A DNA stretch of 49,145 nucleotides from a virus. Shown here in pieces: positions 6,818 to 14,338 of this stretch. A program made the translations under genes and the position numbers. Position 1 is the stretch's first letter. Each line of letters opens with the position of its first letter. Where the stretch lies: IMG/VR virus record IMGVR_UViG_3300009164_000112, positions 1-49,145 of that record. One strand, written 5' to 3'. The notes under the pieces were generated by a model. The model was not told where the DNA came from, did not search any database, and was given only the letters and a program-made list of their open reading frames with translations.

Positions 6818-7786
6818 ATGTCATATATTTTAGTAGACACAGCTAATACATTCTTTCGTGCTAGACATGTAATCAAAGGTGATGCCGATACAAAACTTGG
6901 TATGGCCATGCACATTACTCTTAATTCGATTAAGAAAGCATGGCAAGACTTTGATGGGAAACATGTAGTTTTCTGTCTCGAGGGTCGTAGCTGGCGAAAG
7001 GATTACTATGCTCCGTATAAGCGTAATCGTCAAGAGACTCGCAGTGCAATGACTGTTAAGGAACAAGAAGAAGATAAATTGTTCTGGGAAACATTTGACA
7101 AGTTCAAAGACTTTGTTACTACGAAGACTAATTGCACAGTTTTGCAAAATCCTAGACTAGAAGCTGATGATTTAATTGCAGGTTTTATACAGAATCACCC
7201 CTCTGACAATCACGTGATTATCTCAACAGACAGCGACTTTGCACAATTGATTGCTCCTAATGTTAAACAATATAATGGCGTTGCAGATACCTTAACTACA
7301 CATGAGGGCATCTTTGATAAAAAAGGCAAAATGGTCATTGACAATAAGACTAAGCAGCCTAAAGCAGTGCCCAATCCAGAATGGTTATTGTTTGAAAAAT
7401 GTATTCGTGGTGACACTAGTGACAATGTATTTTCGGCTTATCCCGGCGTAAGAAAAACTAAACTGCAAGAAGCATTTGAAGATAGAACCCAAAAAGGGTT
7501 TGCTTGGAACAATCTCATGCTTCAGCGTTGGGCCGACCATGAAGGTAAAGAACATCGCGTGTTAGATGACTATGAACGCAATAGAAAATTGATCGATCTT
7601 ACACAACAACCCGACGACATTAGAAATGTCATTGTTGAAACTATAACTAATCAAATTACTGAACCCAAAAGTATTGATCAAGTAGGCATTAGACTGTTAA
7701 AATTTTGTAACTTGTATGATTTACAAAGAGTTGCTGATAATATACAGCAATATGCAGAACCATTCCAAGCACGGTATTCTAAATGA
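6818..7786 (+). CDS. 5'-3' exonuclease / RNase H-like flap nuclease (T4 Rnh type)
   Basis: FEN-family nucleases remove RNA primers and flaps during lagging-strand synthesis. The acidic two-metal residues are visible: Asp7 in YILVDTAN, Glu115-Asp118 in EADDLIAGF, Asp138 and Asp140 in STDSDFAQL, and Asp199/Asp202 in RGDTSDNV at the start of the helix-hairpin region. At 322 residues it is close to T4 RNase H (305). The start ATG at 6818 follows the previous stop by one base. It belongs with the replication functions of the early region. An alternative name is exodeoxyribonuclease of the polymerase I 5'-nuclease class; the biochemical class is secure. Confidence 0.88.
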   Translation: MSYILVDTANTFFRARHVIKGDADTKLGMAMHITLNSIKKAWQDFDGKHVVFCLEGRSWRKDYYAPYKRNRQETRSAMTVKEQEEDKLFWETFDKFKDFVTTKTNCTVLQNPRLEADDLIAGFIQNHPSDNHVIISTDSDFAQLIAPNVKQYNGVADTLTTHEGIFDKKGKMVIDNKTKQPKAVPNPEWLLFEKCIRGDTSDNVFSAYPGVRKTKLQEAFEDRTQKGFAWNNLMLQRWADHEGKEHRVLDDYERNRKLIDLTQQPDDIRNVIVETITNQITEPKSIDQVGIRLLKFCNLYDLQRVADNIQQYAEPFQARYSK

Positions 7787-7887
7787 AAGTATGCCGATTC
7801 GAAGACACATGTCCTAATAAGACAACAAATTGTATGGAGAAAGAAATGAACTTAAAAGCAAAACCTATCGTAGATGGAAAGTTTTGA
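7783..7887 (+). pseudogene. 5' part of a small gene split by a likely single-base loss
   Basis: This 34-codon frame starts in an ATGA overlap with the exonuclease stop. It has three cysteines (CRFEDTCPNKTTNC), then an internal ATG at 7846 with GGAGAAAG just upstream. From there it reads MNLKAKPIVDGKF and hits TGA at 7885-7887. Adding one G to make TGG would continue FWIVEDDGERIATL into the next frame. I recall phage proteins that begin MNLKAKPIV-x-x-KFWIVEDDG, so this looks like the N-terminus of the gene that follows. The true start is either ATG 7783 or ATG 7846. Confidence 0.5.
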
Positions 7888-8321
7888 TTGTAGAAGATGA
7901 CGGCGAACGAATTGCCACACTACATAAAAAAGAAAATAATAAATTTATGCTAAGTTCAAAAGACGGTGAAGCATACTTTAATAAAAAAGATGACCTAATT
8001 AAACATTTTGGTAAAGACTTTTTTCAAAGTAAAGTTAAATCTACTGTGGTTAACACACAGGATAAAGATGTGCATACGTTTCCTGCGGCATGTAAACCAT
8101 ATAATGCCATGTATGATGTTCAAAGAAAACTGCCATTATACACCAAGAGCTTACAAAGTAAAAGTTTATATTGTGCAGGATACTACGCCATACAGTTTAA
8201 CAAAGGATGGGTTAAGAGCTTTTGTCCTAAATTGATCACTGTAGAACGTTATGCATACAAAGGCCCGTTTAGAACAGAATTAGAATTAAAACAGGTATTG
8301 AGTAATGTCAAACCAGATTAA
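7830..8321 (+). CDS. hypothetical phage protein (main body of the gene split near 7885)
   Basis: The open frame from TTG 7830 encodes 163 residues, but its real coding part probably begins at about 7884 (LIVEDDGERIATL), with the true N-terminus in the preceding frame. The body has FMLSSKDGEAYFNKKDDLIKHFGKDFF near residues 45-71 and a basic, aromatic-rich C-terminal half with two cysteines. No catalytic motif is seen. The first 18 codons from TTG 7830 are likely a shadow reading. Function unknown; I recall relatives in aquatic T4-like phages but no assigned role. Confidence 0.55.
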   Translation: MYGERNELKSKTYRRWKVLIVEDDGERIATLHKKENNKFMLSSKDGEAYFNKKDDLIKHFGKDFFQSKVKSTVVNTQDKDVHTFPAACKPYNAMYDVQRKLPLYTKSLQSKSLYCAGYYAIQFNKGWVKSFCPKLITVERYAYKGPFRTELELKQVLSNVKPD

Positions 8322-8550
8322 CACCTATCCATTGTTGCAGTTTATCCAGCAAGTAAAAGGTGCTGACTTAGCCAAACAAAAAGATATTCGAATAGATATC
8401 GTAACTGCTAAACAAGTCTCTACCGCACTCGCCGAAGTCTTAGCAAAGGTCAATCAAGACTACGATATGTTGCTAAAAAATTTACAAAAGAACACCAGTG
8501 ACAACATCACTGTGCAGTTTGACGGGGGCGGGTTCTCTAGCCAAAATTAG
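8305..8550 (+). CDS. small hypothetical protein (81 aa)
   Basis: The product begins MSNQINTYPLLQFIQQVKG, has a central amphipathic helical stretch (KQVSTALAEVLAKVNQDYDML) and ends in a Gly/Asp-rich tail (FDGGGFSSQN). It is probably a small helical protein that oligomerises. Start ATG 8305 overlaps the previous gene by 17 bases. The acidic tail with glycine repeats is typical of small phage proteins that bind partners, but no function is known. Confidence 0.55.
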   Translation: MSNQINTYPLLQFIQQVKGADLAKQKDIRIDIVTAKQVSTALAEVLAKVNQDYDMLLKNLQKNTSDNITVQFDGGGFSSQN

Positions 8551-8557
8551 ATAAATA
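8550..8557 (+). promoter_or_regulatory. T4-type late promoter (GATAAATA)
   Basis: GATAAATA stands just past the stop of the previous gene and 23 bases upstream of ATG 8581, with TGGAGAA as ribosome-binding site between. It equals the variant found before the gp6-like gene and differs by one base from the TATAAATA copies before two tail genes. In T4-like phages this -10-like box is read by the late sigma factor gp55 with the sliding clamp. Confidence 0.55.
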
Positions 8558-8580
8558 TATACGTAGTTTATGGAGAACCT

Positions 8581-8865
8581 ATGAGTAGACCTAAACCGCG
8601 TATATTATTAGAATACGTTAACAAAAAGAATTATAAGTGCGAGCAAATACTCGACGCTGAAGCCATTTGGGCTGTTTTTTACAAGGATAAACCTTTTAAT
8701 TTAAAAAGTTTTAACAGCCTTGTAAACTATCCCGGACCTAAATATAAGAAGGTTAGTTTTAGTAATCCCGGACATGCCATTAATCTAGCTAAAAAATTAA
8801 ACAGTCAATTTCAATGTCAAGATTTTACTGTAGTGGTGCTGACCAGCGGCACAGTGCTTAAATGA
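8581..8865 (+). CDS. hypothetical protein (94 aa)
   Basis: The start is well supported by GGAGA about 8 bases upstream and by a late-type promoter. The product is basic (MSRPKPRILLEYVNKKNYK) and ends in a beta-strand-like VVVLTSGTVLK. It contains YPGPKYKKVSFSNPGHAINL, possibly a nucleic-acid-binding surface given the charge. No family is recognised. It overlaps the next gene by 4 bases. Confidence 0.6.
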   Translation: MSRPKPRILLEYVNKKNYKCEQILDAEAIWAVFYKDKPFNLKSFNSLVNYPGPKYKKVSFSNPGHAINLAKKLNSQFQCQDFTVVVLTSGTVLK

Positions 8866-9257
8866 TTACCCAAGAACTTTATACTAAAATGTTCTTAAAA
8901 GAGTGGGGTAAAAGTGTTGACCCCGCAAATATACAACTATACAAACACACATGGTGGTTCAACACTAGAACCAAAAAAGAAGGCGGACTACGCTTAACAG
9001 ACAAAGGATTTGACTTTTTAACAGATATATTAAAACTAGCATCCTACGAAGTTCCATTCACAGATCAAATTGAACTAAGTCCTCAAATTATAATATTTTT
9101 GGACAAGTTTTTGGACTGTCCATATTTTTTAGATTATGCAAGTTTAACCGTTTTTTCGGAAAAAAAATCTTTTGAGCTTTACATGTTTTCGGACGATATC
9201 CGAAAATACGGACTAATTAAAGCCATAAACAAACAAAAAAAATCAGAAGATACTTAG
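8862..9257 (+). CDS. hypothetical protein (131 aa)
   Basis: The sequence contains KHTWWFNTRTKKEGGLRLTD (about residues 22-41) followed by DKGFDFL and a hydrophobic stretch LSPQIIIFLDKFLDCPYFLDY (residues about 71-91), ending with a basic tail. The TWWFNTR-x-x-x-x-GGLRLT pattern recurs, from memory, in uncharacterised T4-like phage proteins. It may be a helical DNA-associated protein, but nothing more specific can be said. The start ATG overlaps the previous stop. Confidence 0.58.
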   Translation: MITQELYTKMFLKEWGKSVDPANIQLYKHTWWFNTRTKKEGGLRLTDKGFDFLTDILKLASYEVPFTDQIELSPQIIIFLDKFLDCPYFLDYASLTVFSEKKSFELYMFSDDIRKYGLIKAINKQKKSEDT

Positions 9258-9267
9258 CCAAAATAAG

Positions 9268-9296
9268 TTGACAGACTACACGTTCTGTTATACAAT
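9268..9296 (+). promoter_or_regulatory. strong sigma70-type promoter for the AAA+ gene, with a dyad on the -10
   Basis: TTGACA (9268-9273), a 17-base spacer and TACAAT (9291-9296) lie in the 72-base gap before the AAA+ gene, a near-consensus match. A 7-base inverted repeat CTGTTAT (9285-9291) and ATAACAG (9295-9301), spaced by three bases, is centred on the -10, a good place for a repressor to act. The gene start at 9330 has AAGGAG 8 bases upstream. Confidence 0.72.
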
Positions 9297-9329
9297 AACA
9301 GCACTTAAACAGTTTTATAAGGAGCTAGT

Positions 9330-10421
9330 ATGTCAGAAGTATCCACCCGCACCGTAGGACCTAAGGCCGCTAAACGTGCCGTCCAAAAAGCATTTAAACA
9401 CAATCGTCCACTGTTCTTGTGGGGCCCTCCCGGTATTGGCAAGAGTGAGATTGTTCATCAAATTGGAGCAGACATTGAAGCTCACGTTATTGATATCCGT
9501 TTGAGTCTTTGGGAACCTACAGACATTAAAGGTATTCCATATTTTGATAGCAATACTAGCAAAATGGTATGGGCTCCTCCTTCAGAACTGCCTGATCAAA
9601 TCTTAGCAGATCAACATAAACAAATTATCCTGTTCATGGACGAAATGAACAGTGCGGCTCCTGCTGTTCAGGCAGCGGCTTATCAGTTGGTGCTGAACCG
9701 TCGTGTTGGCACTTATAAGTTGCCGGACAATGTTCTAATTGTTGCCGCTGGCAATCGTGAGGCTGACAAAGGTGTTACATATCGTATGCCAGCGCCGTTG
9801 GCTAATCGTTTCATCCACTTAGAAATGCGTGTGGACTTTGATGACTGGTTTGAGTGGGCTACTACAAATCGTATCCACAAAGACGTTGCAGGCTTCTTAC
9901 AATTCTCTAAAAAGGATTTGTATGACTTTGATCCTAAGAGCAATAGCCGCTCGTTTGCTACTCCACGTAGCTGGACATTTATTTCAGAATTGTTATCTGA
10001 AGACGATGGCGACGAGAACACATTAGCGGATTTGATCTCCGGTGGTGTAGGAGAAGGTCTTGCTATTAAGTTTATGGCGCACCGCAAGGTTGCCGGTAAA
10101 TTGCCTAATCCTAGCGACATTCTCAAAGGCAAGGTTAAGAAAATGGAGACTAAAGAAATCTCCGCTATGTATTCGTTAACTGTGTCATTGTGCTATGAGC
10201 TTAAAGATGCCGCAGATAAGAATGCTAAAGATTGGACTAGCCAAGTCAACAACTTTTTTGAGTTCATGATGAACAATTTTGAAACCGAATTGGTTGTTAT
10301 GGGAACCAAACTTGCGCTTACCCAATATCAATTGCCGTTGGATCCAGATGAGATCGACTGCTTTGACGCATTCCATGCCAAATATGGAAGATACATTTCG
10401 GCAGCCACAGAGCGTAAATAA
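9330..10421 (+). CDS. MoxR-type AAA+ ATPase (363 aa)
   Basis: The sequence has Walker A GPPGIGKS (residues 32-39), Walker B ILFMDEM at about residues 100-106, and sensor-1-like IVAAGN with RMPAPLANRF further on, all typical of the MoxR branch. MoxR ATPases act with von Willebrand factor A partners as chaperone-like machines that load metals or remodel protein complexes. A C-terminal helical region follows the ATPase core. The next gene is a zincin-plus-VWA protein, the expected partner. It has its own sigma70 promoter and AAGGAG ribosome-binding site. The role in infection is unknown. Confidence 0.85.
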   Translation: MSEVSTRTVGPKAAKRAVQKAFKHNRPLFLWGPPGIGKSEIVHQIGADIEAHVIDIRLSLWEPTDIKGIPYFDSNTSKMVWAPPSELPDQILADQHKQIILFMDEMNSAAPAVQAAAYQLVLNRRVGTYKLPDNVLIVAAGNREADKGVTYRMPAPLANRFIHLEMRVDFDDWFEWATTNRIHKDVAGFLQFSKKDLYDFDPKSNSRSFATPRSWTFISELLSEDDGDENTLADLISGGVGEGLAIKFMAHRKVAGKLPNPSDILKGKVKKMETKEISAMYSLTVSLCYELKDAADKNAKDWTSQVNNFFEFMMNNFETELVVMGTKLALTQYQLPLDPDEIDCFDAFHAKYGRYISAATERK

Positions 10422-10432
10422 TCATAATCCAC

Positions 10433-10461
10433 TTGACACCGCCCCCGGGCGGTGTTATAAT
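10433..10461 (+). promoter_or_regulatory. sigma70-type promoter for the VWA gene, with a GC-rich dyad in the spacer
   Basis: TTGACA (10433-10438), a 17-base spacer and TATAAT (10456-10461) form a consensus promoter. The spacer and -35 edge contain an 8-base perfect inverted repeat, CACCGCCC (10437-10444) and GGGCGGTG (10447-10454), in an otherwise AT-rich region. It could be an operator or a hairpin that also limits read-through from the AAA+ gene. Confidence 0.7.
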
Positions 10462-10486
10462 ATATACATTACACAGGAGCAATTAT

Positions 10487-11695
10487 ATGTCTAATGTCGA
10501 TCCAATCCTTGATAAAATTGTAGTAGCTAGAATTGGCTTACTACTACGTCATCCGTTTTTTGGTAATATGGCTACTCGCTTGCGTATCGTCGATGGCAGT
10601 GACTGGTGTTCAACTGCCGCTACTGACGGTCGTGCATTATATTACAATCGCGATTTTTTTGAAGACTTAACTCCTAAGCAAGTTGAGTTTGTTATTGCAC
10701 ACGAAATCTTGCATAACGTATTTGACCATATGATGCGTAAAGATGGTCGTAATGCACAGATTTGGAATGCTGCCGCTGACTATTGTGTTAATGGTCAATT
10801 GATCCGCGATAAAATCGGAGATGAGATTCCTAAGATTAAAATCTATCACGACACGAAACACTACGGTAAAAGTGCAGAACAAGTATATGACGAGATCTAC
10901 GACGAGGAAGATGAGAAAAGTCTTGCCCAGTTAGGTCAATTACTTGACGAGCACATTGACTGGGAAGGTGATGGCGGTGGTGATAGCAAAGACGGTAAAA
11001 ACAAAGGTCCTGGTCGCCCACAGTATAGTAAAGACGAACTCCGTAAAATCCGAGACGAAGTTAAAGATGCTGTGATGCAGGCGGCGAGTGCGGCAGGTGC
11101 AGGCAATGTGCCGGCGGCTGTTGAGCGCATGATTAAGGATATGACTGAGTCTAAAATGAACTGGCGTCAAATTATTCGCCAACAGATTCAAAGCACTATC
11201 CGCAACGACTATACATTTATGCGCCCAAGCAGAAAAGGCTGGCACGTCGGTGCTATTCTTCCAGGCATGAATTATTTAGAGTCTATTGACATTGCTATTA
11301 GCCTTGATATGAGTGGGTCTATTTCCAACGAGATGGCGCAAGACTTCCTTGGTGAAATTAAAAGCATTATGGAAGAATTTAAAGACTACAAGATTAAATT
11401 GTGGTGTTTTGATACCAACGTATATAACGAAGACGACTTTGAAGCTCACAACGGTAAAGACCTTATGGAGTATGAAATCCGTGGAGGTGGTGGCACAGAG
11501 TTTATGTGTAACTGGGACTATATGAAGGAACAAGATATTGTTCCTAAGAAGTTTATCATGTTCACTGACGGCTATCCATATGGTTCTTGGGGAGAAGAAC
11601 AATACTGCGATACAGTATTTGTTATCCACGGCAATGACACTATTGTTCCGCCGTTTGGCACTGTAGCATACTATGACGCAGTTACTGAAGATTGA
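10487..11695 (+). CDS. zincin-like plus VWA (MIDAS) protein, DUF2201-type, partner of the AAA+ ATPase
   Basis: The N-terminal half carries the zincin motif HEILH (His72 and His76, with a further His81), matching the metallopeptidase-like domain of DUF2201 proteins. The C-terminal half is a VWA-like domain with MIDAS DMSGS (residues 274-278) and a late FTDGYPYG segment. Between them is a Gly/Asp-rich linker and a helical stretch from about residue 200. ATG 10487 (CAGGAGC upstream) is used rather than the longer upstream frame, which would run through the promoter. MoxR-VWA pairs form chaperone or protein-remodelling systems. Whether the zincin part is catalytic here is unknown. Confidence 0.8.
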   Translation: MSNVDPILDKIVVARIGLLLRHPFFGNMATRLRIVDGSDWCSTAATDGRALYYNRDFFEDLTPKQVEFVIAHEILHNVFDHMMRKDGRNAQIWNAAADYCVNGQLIRDKIGDEIPKIKIYHDTKHYGKSAEQVYDEIYDEEDEKSLAQLGQLLDEHIDWEGDGGGDSKDGKNKGPGRPQYSKDELRKIRDEVKDAVMQAASAAGAGNVPAAVERMIKDMTESKMNWRQIIRQQIQSTIRNDYTFMRPSRKGWHVGAILPGMNYLESIDIAISLDMSGSISNEMAQDFLGEIKSIMEEFKDYKIKLWCFDTNVYNEDDFEAHNGKDLMEYEIRGGGGTEFMCNWDYMKEQDIVPKKFIMFTDGYPYGSWGEEQYCDTVFVIHGNDTIVPPFGTVAYYDAVTED

Positions 11696-12248
11696 TGCGG
11701 ATGCGTTTTCAGCGGGTCAAATTGAAAGTAAGATTTGGGCCGCTGAACAATTGGAATTAGTTATTAAAAAACTTGATACCGGCCCGTTAAGGATGTATGT
11801 CCTCGGCGGCTGGTATTCTCTTTTGCATTTTATATTATCTGTAAGAAAAAATATTGATATTGAATATTGCAGAAGCGTGGACTTAGATCCCATAGTATCT
11901 TACAATGCCAATAAAATCAACAATGCATGGGAAATTAAAGATTGGAAATTTCGTGCTTATCCGTTTGATGCTAATGATGTAAACTATGCACAAGAAAAAA
12001 TCAATTGTGTAATTAACACTAGCACAGAGCATTTTGATAATAACAATTGGTTTGAAAACATTGACCAAGGCACTCTAGTGTTACTACAAGGTAATGATCT
12101 CGTAATTGACGATCATGTTTCTCGACCAGATTCGTTAGAACAATTTGTCAACTTATACCCGGTAACTACACTTGAGTTTTCCGGAACAATGAATTTTCAA
12201 TTTAAAAATATGTCGTATAATAGACATATGATTATTGGCATTAAATGA
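11673..12248 (+). CDS. putative class I SAM-dependent methyltransferase (191 aa)
   Basis: A VLGGWYSLLHFIL stretch (about residues 44-56) is in the place of the glycine-rich motif I and RSVDLDP gives the acidic end of the second beta strand. CVINTSTEHFD follows as a motif IV-like segment (residues about 112-122). These fit a Rossmann-fold methyltransferase but no target-recognition motif is seen. I recall similar methyltransferase-annotated proteins in T4-like aquatic phages. Start ATG 11673 overlaps the VWA gene by 23 bases, and no strong ribosome-binding site is visible. The substrate is unknown. Confidence 0.6.
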   Translation: MTQLLKIDADAFSAGQIESKIWAAEQLELVIKKLDTGPLRMYVLGGWYSLLHFILSVRKNIDIEYCRSVDLDPIVSYNANKINNAWEIKDWKFRAYPFDANDVNYAQEKINCVINTSTEHFDNNNWFENIDQGTLVLLQGNDLVIDDHVSRPDSLEQFVNLYPVTTLEFSGTMNFQFKNMSYNRHMIIGIK

Positions 12249-12517
12249 ACAAACTTAAAGTAAATCCACTAAATGTATTCAAAATAAGGAAAGCCAACTT
12301 TCCTGCTTATCATTTTTTTTATACCAGTGAAGCATTTACCTCTGATATAAAAAAGCTCGATCAGTGGATCTACTCACATCTTAAGGGCCGATATTTTATC
12401 GGTTCTGGGGTATCATTACACAACAATACAATAGAATATATTGTAAAAATCGGATTCGAAGTAGAAAAAGAACTCAGCTTCTTCAAACTTGCGTGTCCAC
12501 ATATTATACATAGATAA
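12245..12517 (+). CDS. hypothetical protein (90 aa)
   Basis: The protein starts MNKLKVNPLNVFKIRKANF, has aromatic-rich YHFFYTSEAF and KGRYFIGSGVS, and ends in CPHIIHR. No domain is recognised. The start overlaps the previous stop (ATGA), suggesting coupling. No membrane segment is seen. Confidence 0.5.
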   Translation: MNKLKVNPLNVFKIRKANFPAYHFFYTSEAFTSDIKKLDQWIYSHLKGRYFIGSGVSLHNNTIEYIVKIGFEVEKELSFFKLACPHIIHR

Positions 12518-12539
12518 TTATACAGTAAAGGAGAAATTT

Positions 12540-12770
12540 ATGACCGAAGAAACTCAAACACCAACACAACCAGCAGCCGCAGGCGCAGAAACCGCACCCG
12601 CACAAGATAACGATTTAAATCTTAGCGATCTAAATGCTATGAAAATGATTATTGACGTTGCTAGCACACGTGGTGCATTTAAACCAACTGAAATGGTTTT
12701 AGTTGGACAAACTTATAACAAACTAGTGAATTTTTTAAATTCAACACAGAAAGGTCCAGCAAATGGTTGA
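12540..12770 (+). CDS. small hypothetical protein (76 aa)
   Basis: ATG 12540 has AAGGAG 8 bases upstream, so the longer frame from 12489 is rejected. The N-terminus is low complexity (Pro, Ala, Thr, Glu) and the C-terminal half is a helical LSDLNAMKMIIDVASTRGAF region. From memory similar proteins with a DLN-x-x-x-x-IIDVAS-x-RGAF pattern occur in T4-like aquatic phages. Function unknown. It overlaps the next gene by 8 bases. Confidence 0.58.
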   Translation: MTEETQTPTQPAAAGAETAPAQDNDLNLSDLNAMKMIIDVASTRGAFKPTEMVLVGQTYNKLVNFLNSTQKGPANG

Positions 12771-13335
12771 ACTTAAACACGTAGGTAGAGTTAAAGCCAA
12801 TGGCAAAAAATGTCTAGTGGCTTACAGAACATTACCAGGTGATGCATATCACGCTGTTATTATTCCAACCGAAAATTTACCGGACAGTTATCACGACGCA
12901 CTAATTCAATTAGTTGAATCTAGTTCTGCACAAGATAGTTACGAATTTGCAGACGTATTGAGCAGATCTAACTTTCCAGATGGTTCTACTATGCTGGCCG
13001 CACTGCATACACAAGGTCGTATGATCCGTGTTCCAACTAGTGATATCAACATGACTCCAACATTAAGTGAAAGCATTAGTCTTGATGAACTCAATGCACT
13101 AATTGCAGAACAACGTGGTGTTGCCATTGATGATCTACATATTCAAGCCCAGTCGTCACCACAAGCTGAGGTTAAGGAAATTGTAGAGGTAAAAGATATT
13201 ACTCCGCCTAAAAACGAAGAACATATGACTACTGAAGAACGTGCTACAAAATATAGAAGCGAAGCAGATCGCTTGTATAAGGAAGCTGCCAAACTCAGAA
13301 AGATGGCTTTAGAATTAGATCCTAAAGAAAAGTGA
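12763..13335 (+). CDS. hypothetical protein with helical C-terminus (190 aa)
   Basis: The N-terminal part (about residues 1-110) looks folded, with KHVGRVKANGKKCLVAYR and TLPGDAYHAVII, and the C-terminal part is a charged linker and an Ala/Glu/Lys helix (RSEADRLYKEAAKLRKMAL) likely to coil. From memory related sequences occur in T4-like phages with no assigned function. Its stop overlaps the next gene start by 4 bases. Confidence 0.55.
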   Translation: MVELKHVGRVKANGKKCLVAYRTLPGDAYHAVIIPTENLPDSYHDALIQLVESSSAQDSYEFADVLSRSNFPDGSTMLAALHTQGRMIRVPTSDINMTPTLSESISLDELNALIAEQRGVAIDDLHIQAQSSPQAEVKEIVEVKDITPPKNEEHMTTEERATKYRSEADRLYKEAAKLRKMALELDPKEK

Positions 13336-13649
13336 TTTTGAAAAAAACTTTGCCAAAAGAAATTATAGAACATTGGCCTGAAGTTTTTGGAGAGATTAAT
13401 TTAAAAGTTATCCCAGTAAAATATCTCGACAGTGTTCTTATAAATTTTAAAGATGGCAGAACCTGGCAGATACCGATACGTTCAAAAGTTAGAGGTAATG
13501 ATACATCAAAAGTAGAAGCCGAACTTCAAGAGTTCTTTGCCACCTACGACGATGTTATTAGTCACATTGACTTCAAACTAGATACAGAAAAAGTTAAAAA
13601 CGATATTAAAAAAATTACAGGCAAATTTTTAAAGAAAAGAAAATTATGA
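13332..13649 (+). CDS. hypothetical protein (105 aa)
   Basis: The start is GTG 13332 (GTGA overlap with the previous stop) or TTG 13338. The product begins MILKKTLPKEIIEHWPEVFG and contains FKDGRTWQIPI, ending with a basic tail (KKITGKFLKKRKL). It may bind nucleic acid or a phage complex, but no family is recognised. It overlaps thyX by 4 bases, suggesting it belongs to the same operon. Confidence 0.55.
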   Translation: MILKKTLPKEIIEHWPEVFGEINLKVIPVKYLDSVLINFKDGRTWQIPIRSKVRGNDTSKVEAELQEFFATYDDVISHIDFKLDTEKVKNDIKKITGKFLKKRKL

Positions 13650-14338
13650 AAATCCGGCTAGTAAGTTATAGTCAACCAACTATTGAATTCCAAGAACAAG
13701 GAATCAATGATGCACAAGATCTAGTAGCATATTGTGCAAGGGTCAGTAATCCAGCTAATCAATTTAACACAGAAACCAGTGAAAAGTTGATTAGCTATTT
13801 AATCAAACACAAACATTGGTCGCCACTTGAGATGGTCAGTATGTGTTTAGAAATCGAAACTACCCGTGATATTGCCCGTCAAATTTTACGTCACCGTAGC
13901 TTTAGTTTTCAAGAGTTCAGTCAGCGTTATGCTGACCCAACGGCTGAAATGTCAAATGCTTTTGTGCTACGTGAAGCACGTTTTCAAGATACTAAGAATC
14001 GACAAAACAGTGTTGAGTTTGATATGGAAAATCAAGAACAAAAACTTCTTGCCTACGAATGGGAACGTGCTCAGAGTCGTGTGTTGTATGCTGTAAAGAA
14101 AGAATACAAATGGGCTATTGATAACGGTATTGCTAAAGAACAGGCTCGTGCATTGTTACCCGAAGGTCTTACAATGAGTCGAATGTATATGAACGGCACA
14201 CTTCGTTCATGGATACACTATATTGAGTTAAGAGCATCTAATGGCACACAGAAAGAGCATATGGAAATTGCCAAAGAATGTGCTGTTGCAATCAGCACAA
14301 TATTTCCTCTAGCTAAAAAATTGCTTAGTGAGCAATAA
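13646..14338 (+). CDS. thyX: FAD-dependent thymidylate synthase
   Basis: ThyX makes dTMP from dUMP with methylenetetrahydrofolate, FAD and NADPH, supplying phage DNA synthesis. The signature RHRSFSFQEFSQRY (residues 82-95) gives the ThyX motif R-H-R-x-x-S-x-x-x-x-S-x-R-Y. TRDIARQ lies just before, and LPEGLTMSRMYMNGTLRSW in the C-terminal half matches the substrate-binding arginine region. At 230 residues it has the usual length. It overlaps the previous stop by 4 bases and ends in a 14-base convergent overlap with a glycosyltransferase-like gene; a plus-strand terminator lies 28 bases after its stop. Confidence 0.94.
   Translation: MKIRLVSYSQPTIEFQEQGINDAQDLVAYCARVSNPANQFNTETSEKLISYLIKHKHWSPLEMVSMCLEIETTRDIARQILRHRSFSFQEFSQRYADPTAEMSNAFVLREARFQDTKNRQNSVEFDMENQEQKLLAYEWERAQSRVLYAVKKEYKWAIDNGIAKEQARALLPEGLTMSRMYMNGTLRSWIHYIELRASNGTQKEHMEIAKECAVAISTIFPLAKKLLSEQ
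14315..14336 (-). terminator. intrinsic terminator for the minus-strand block, inside the thyX 3' end
   Basis: Read on the minus strand, ATTGCT (14336-14331) pairs with AGCAAT (14325-14320) around a five-base loop, and the following T-run (14320-14315) gives the U-tract. It lies exactly at the stop of the minus-strand gene. Confidence 0.6.

Noticed and set aside
9713-10132. 139-codon minus-strand frame across the AAA+ gene
   Set aside because: It is antisense to a strongly conserved ATPase, has no promoter or ribosome-binding site, and no recognisable content.
10437-10454. GC-rich hairpin between the AAA+ and VWA genes as an intrinsic terminator
   Set aside because: No U-tract follows (TTATAATATATA) and the arms sit exactly in a promoter spacer, so an operator role is as likely.
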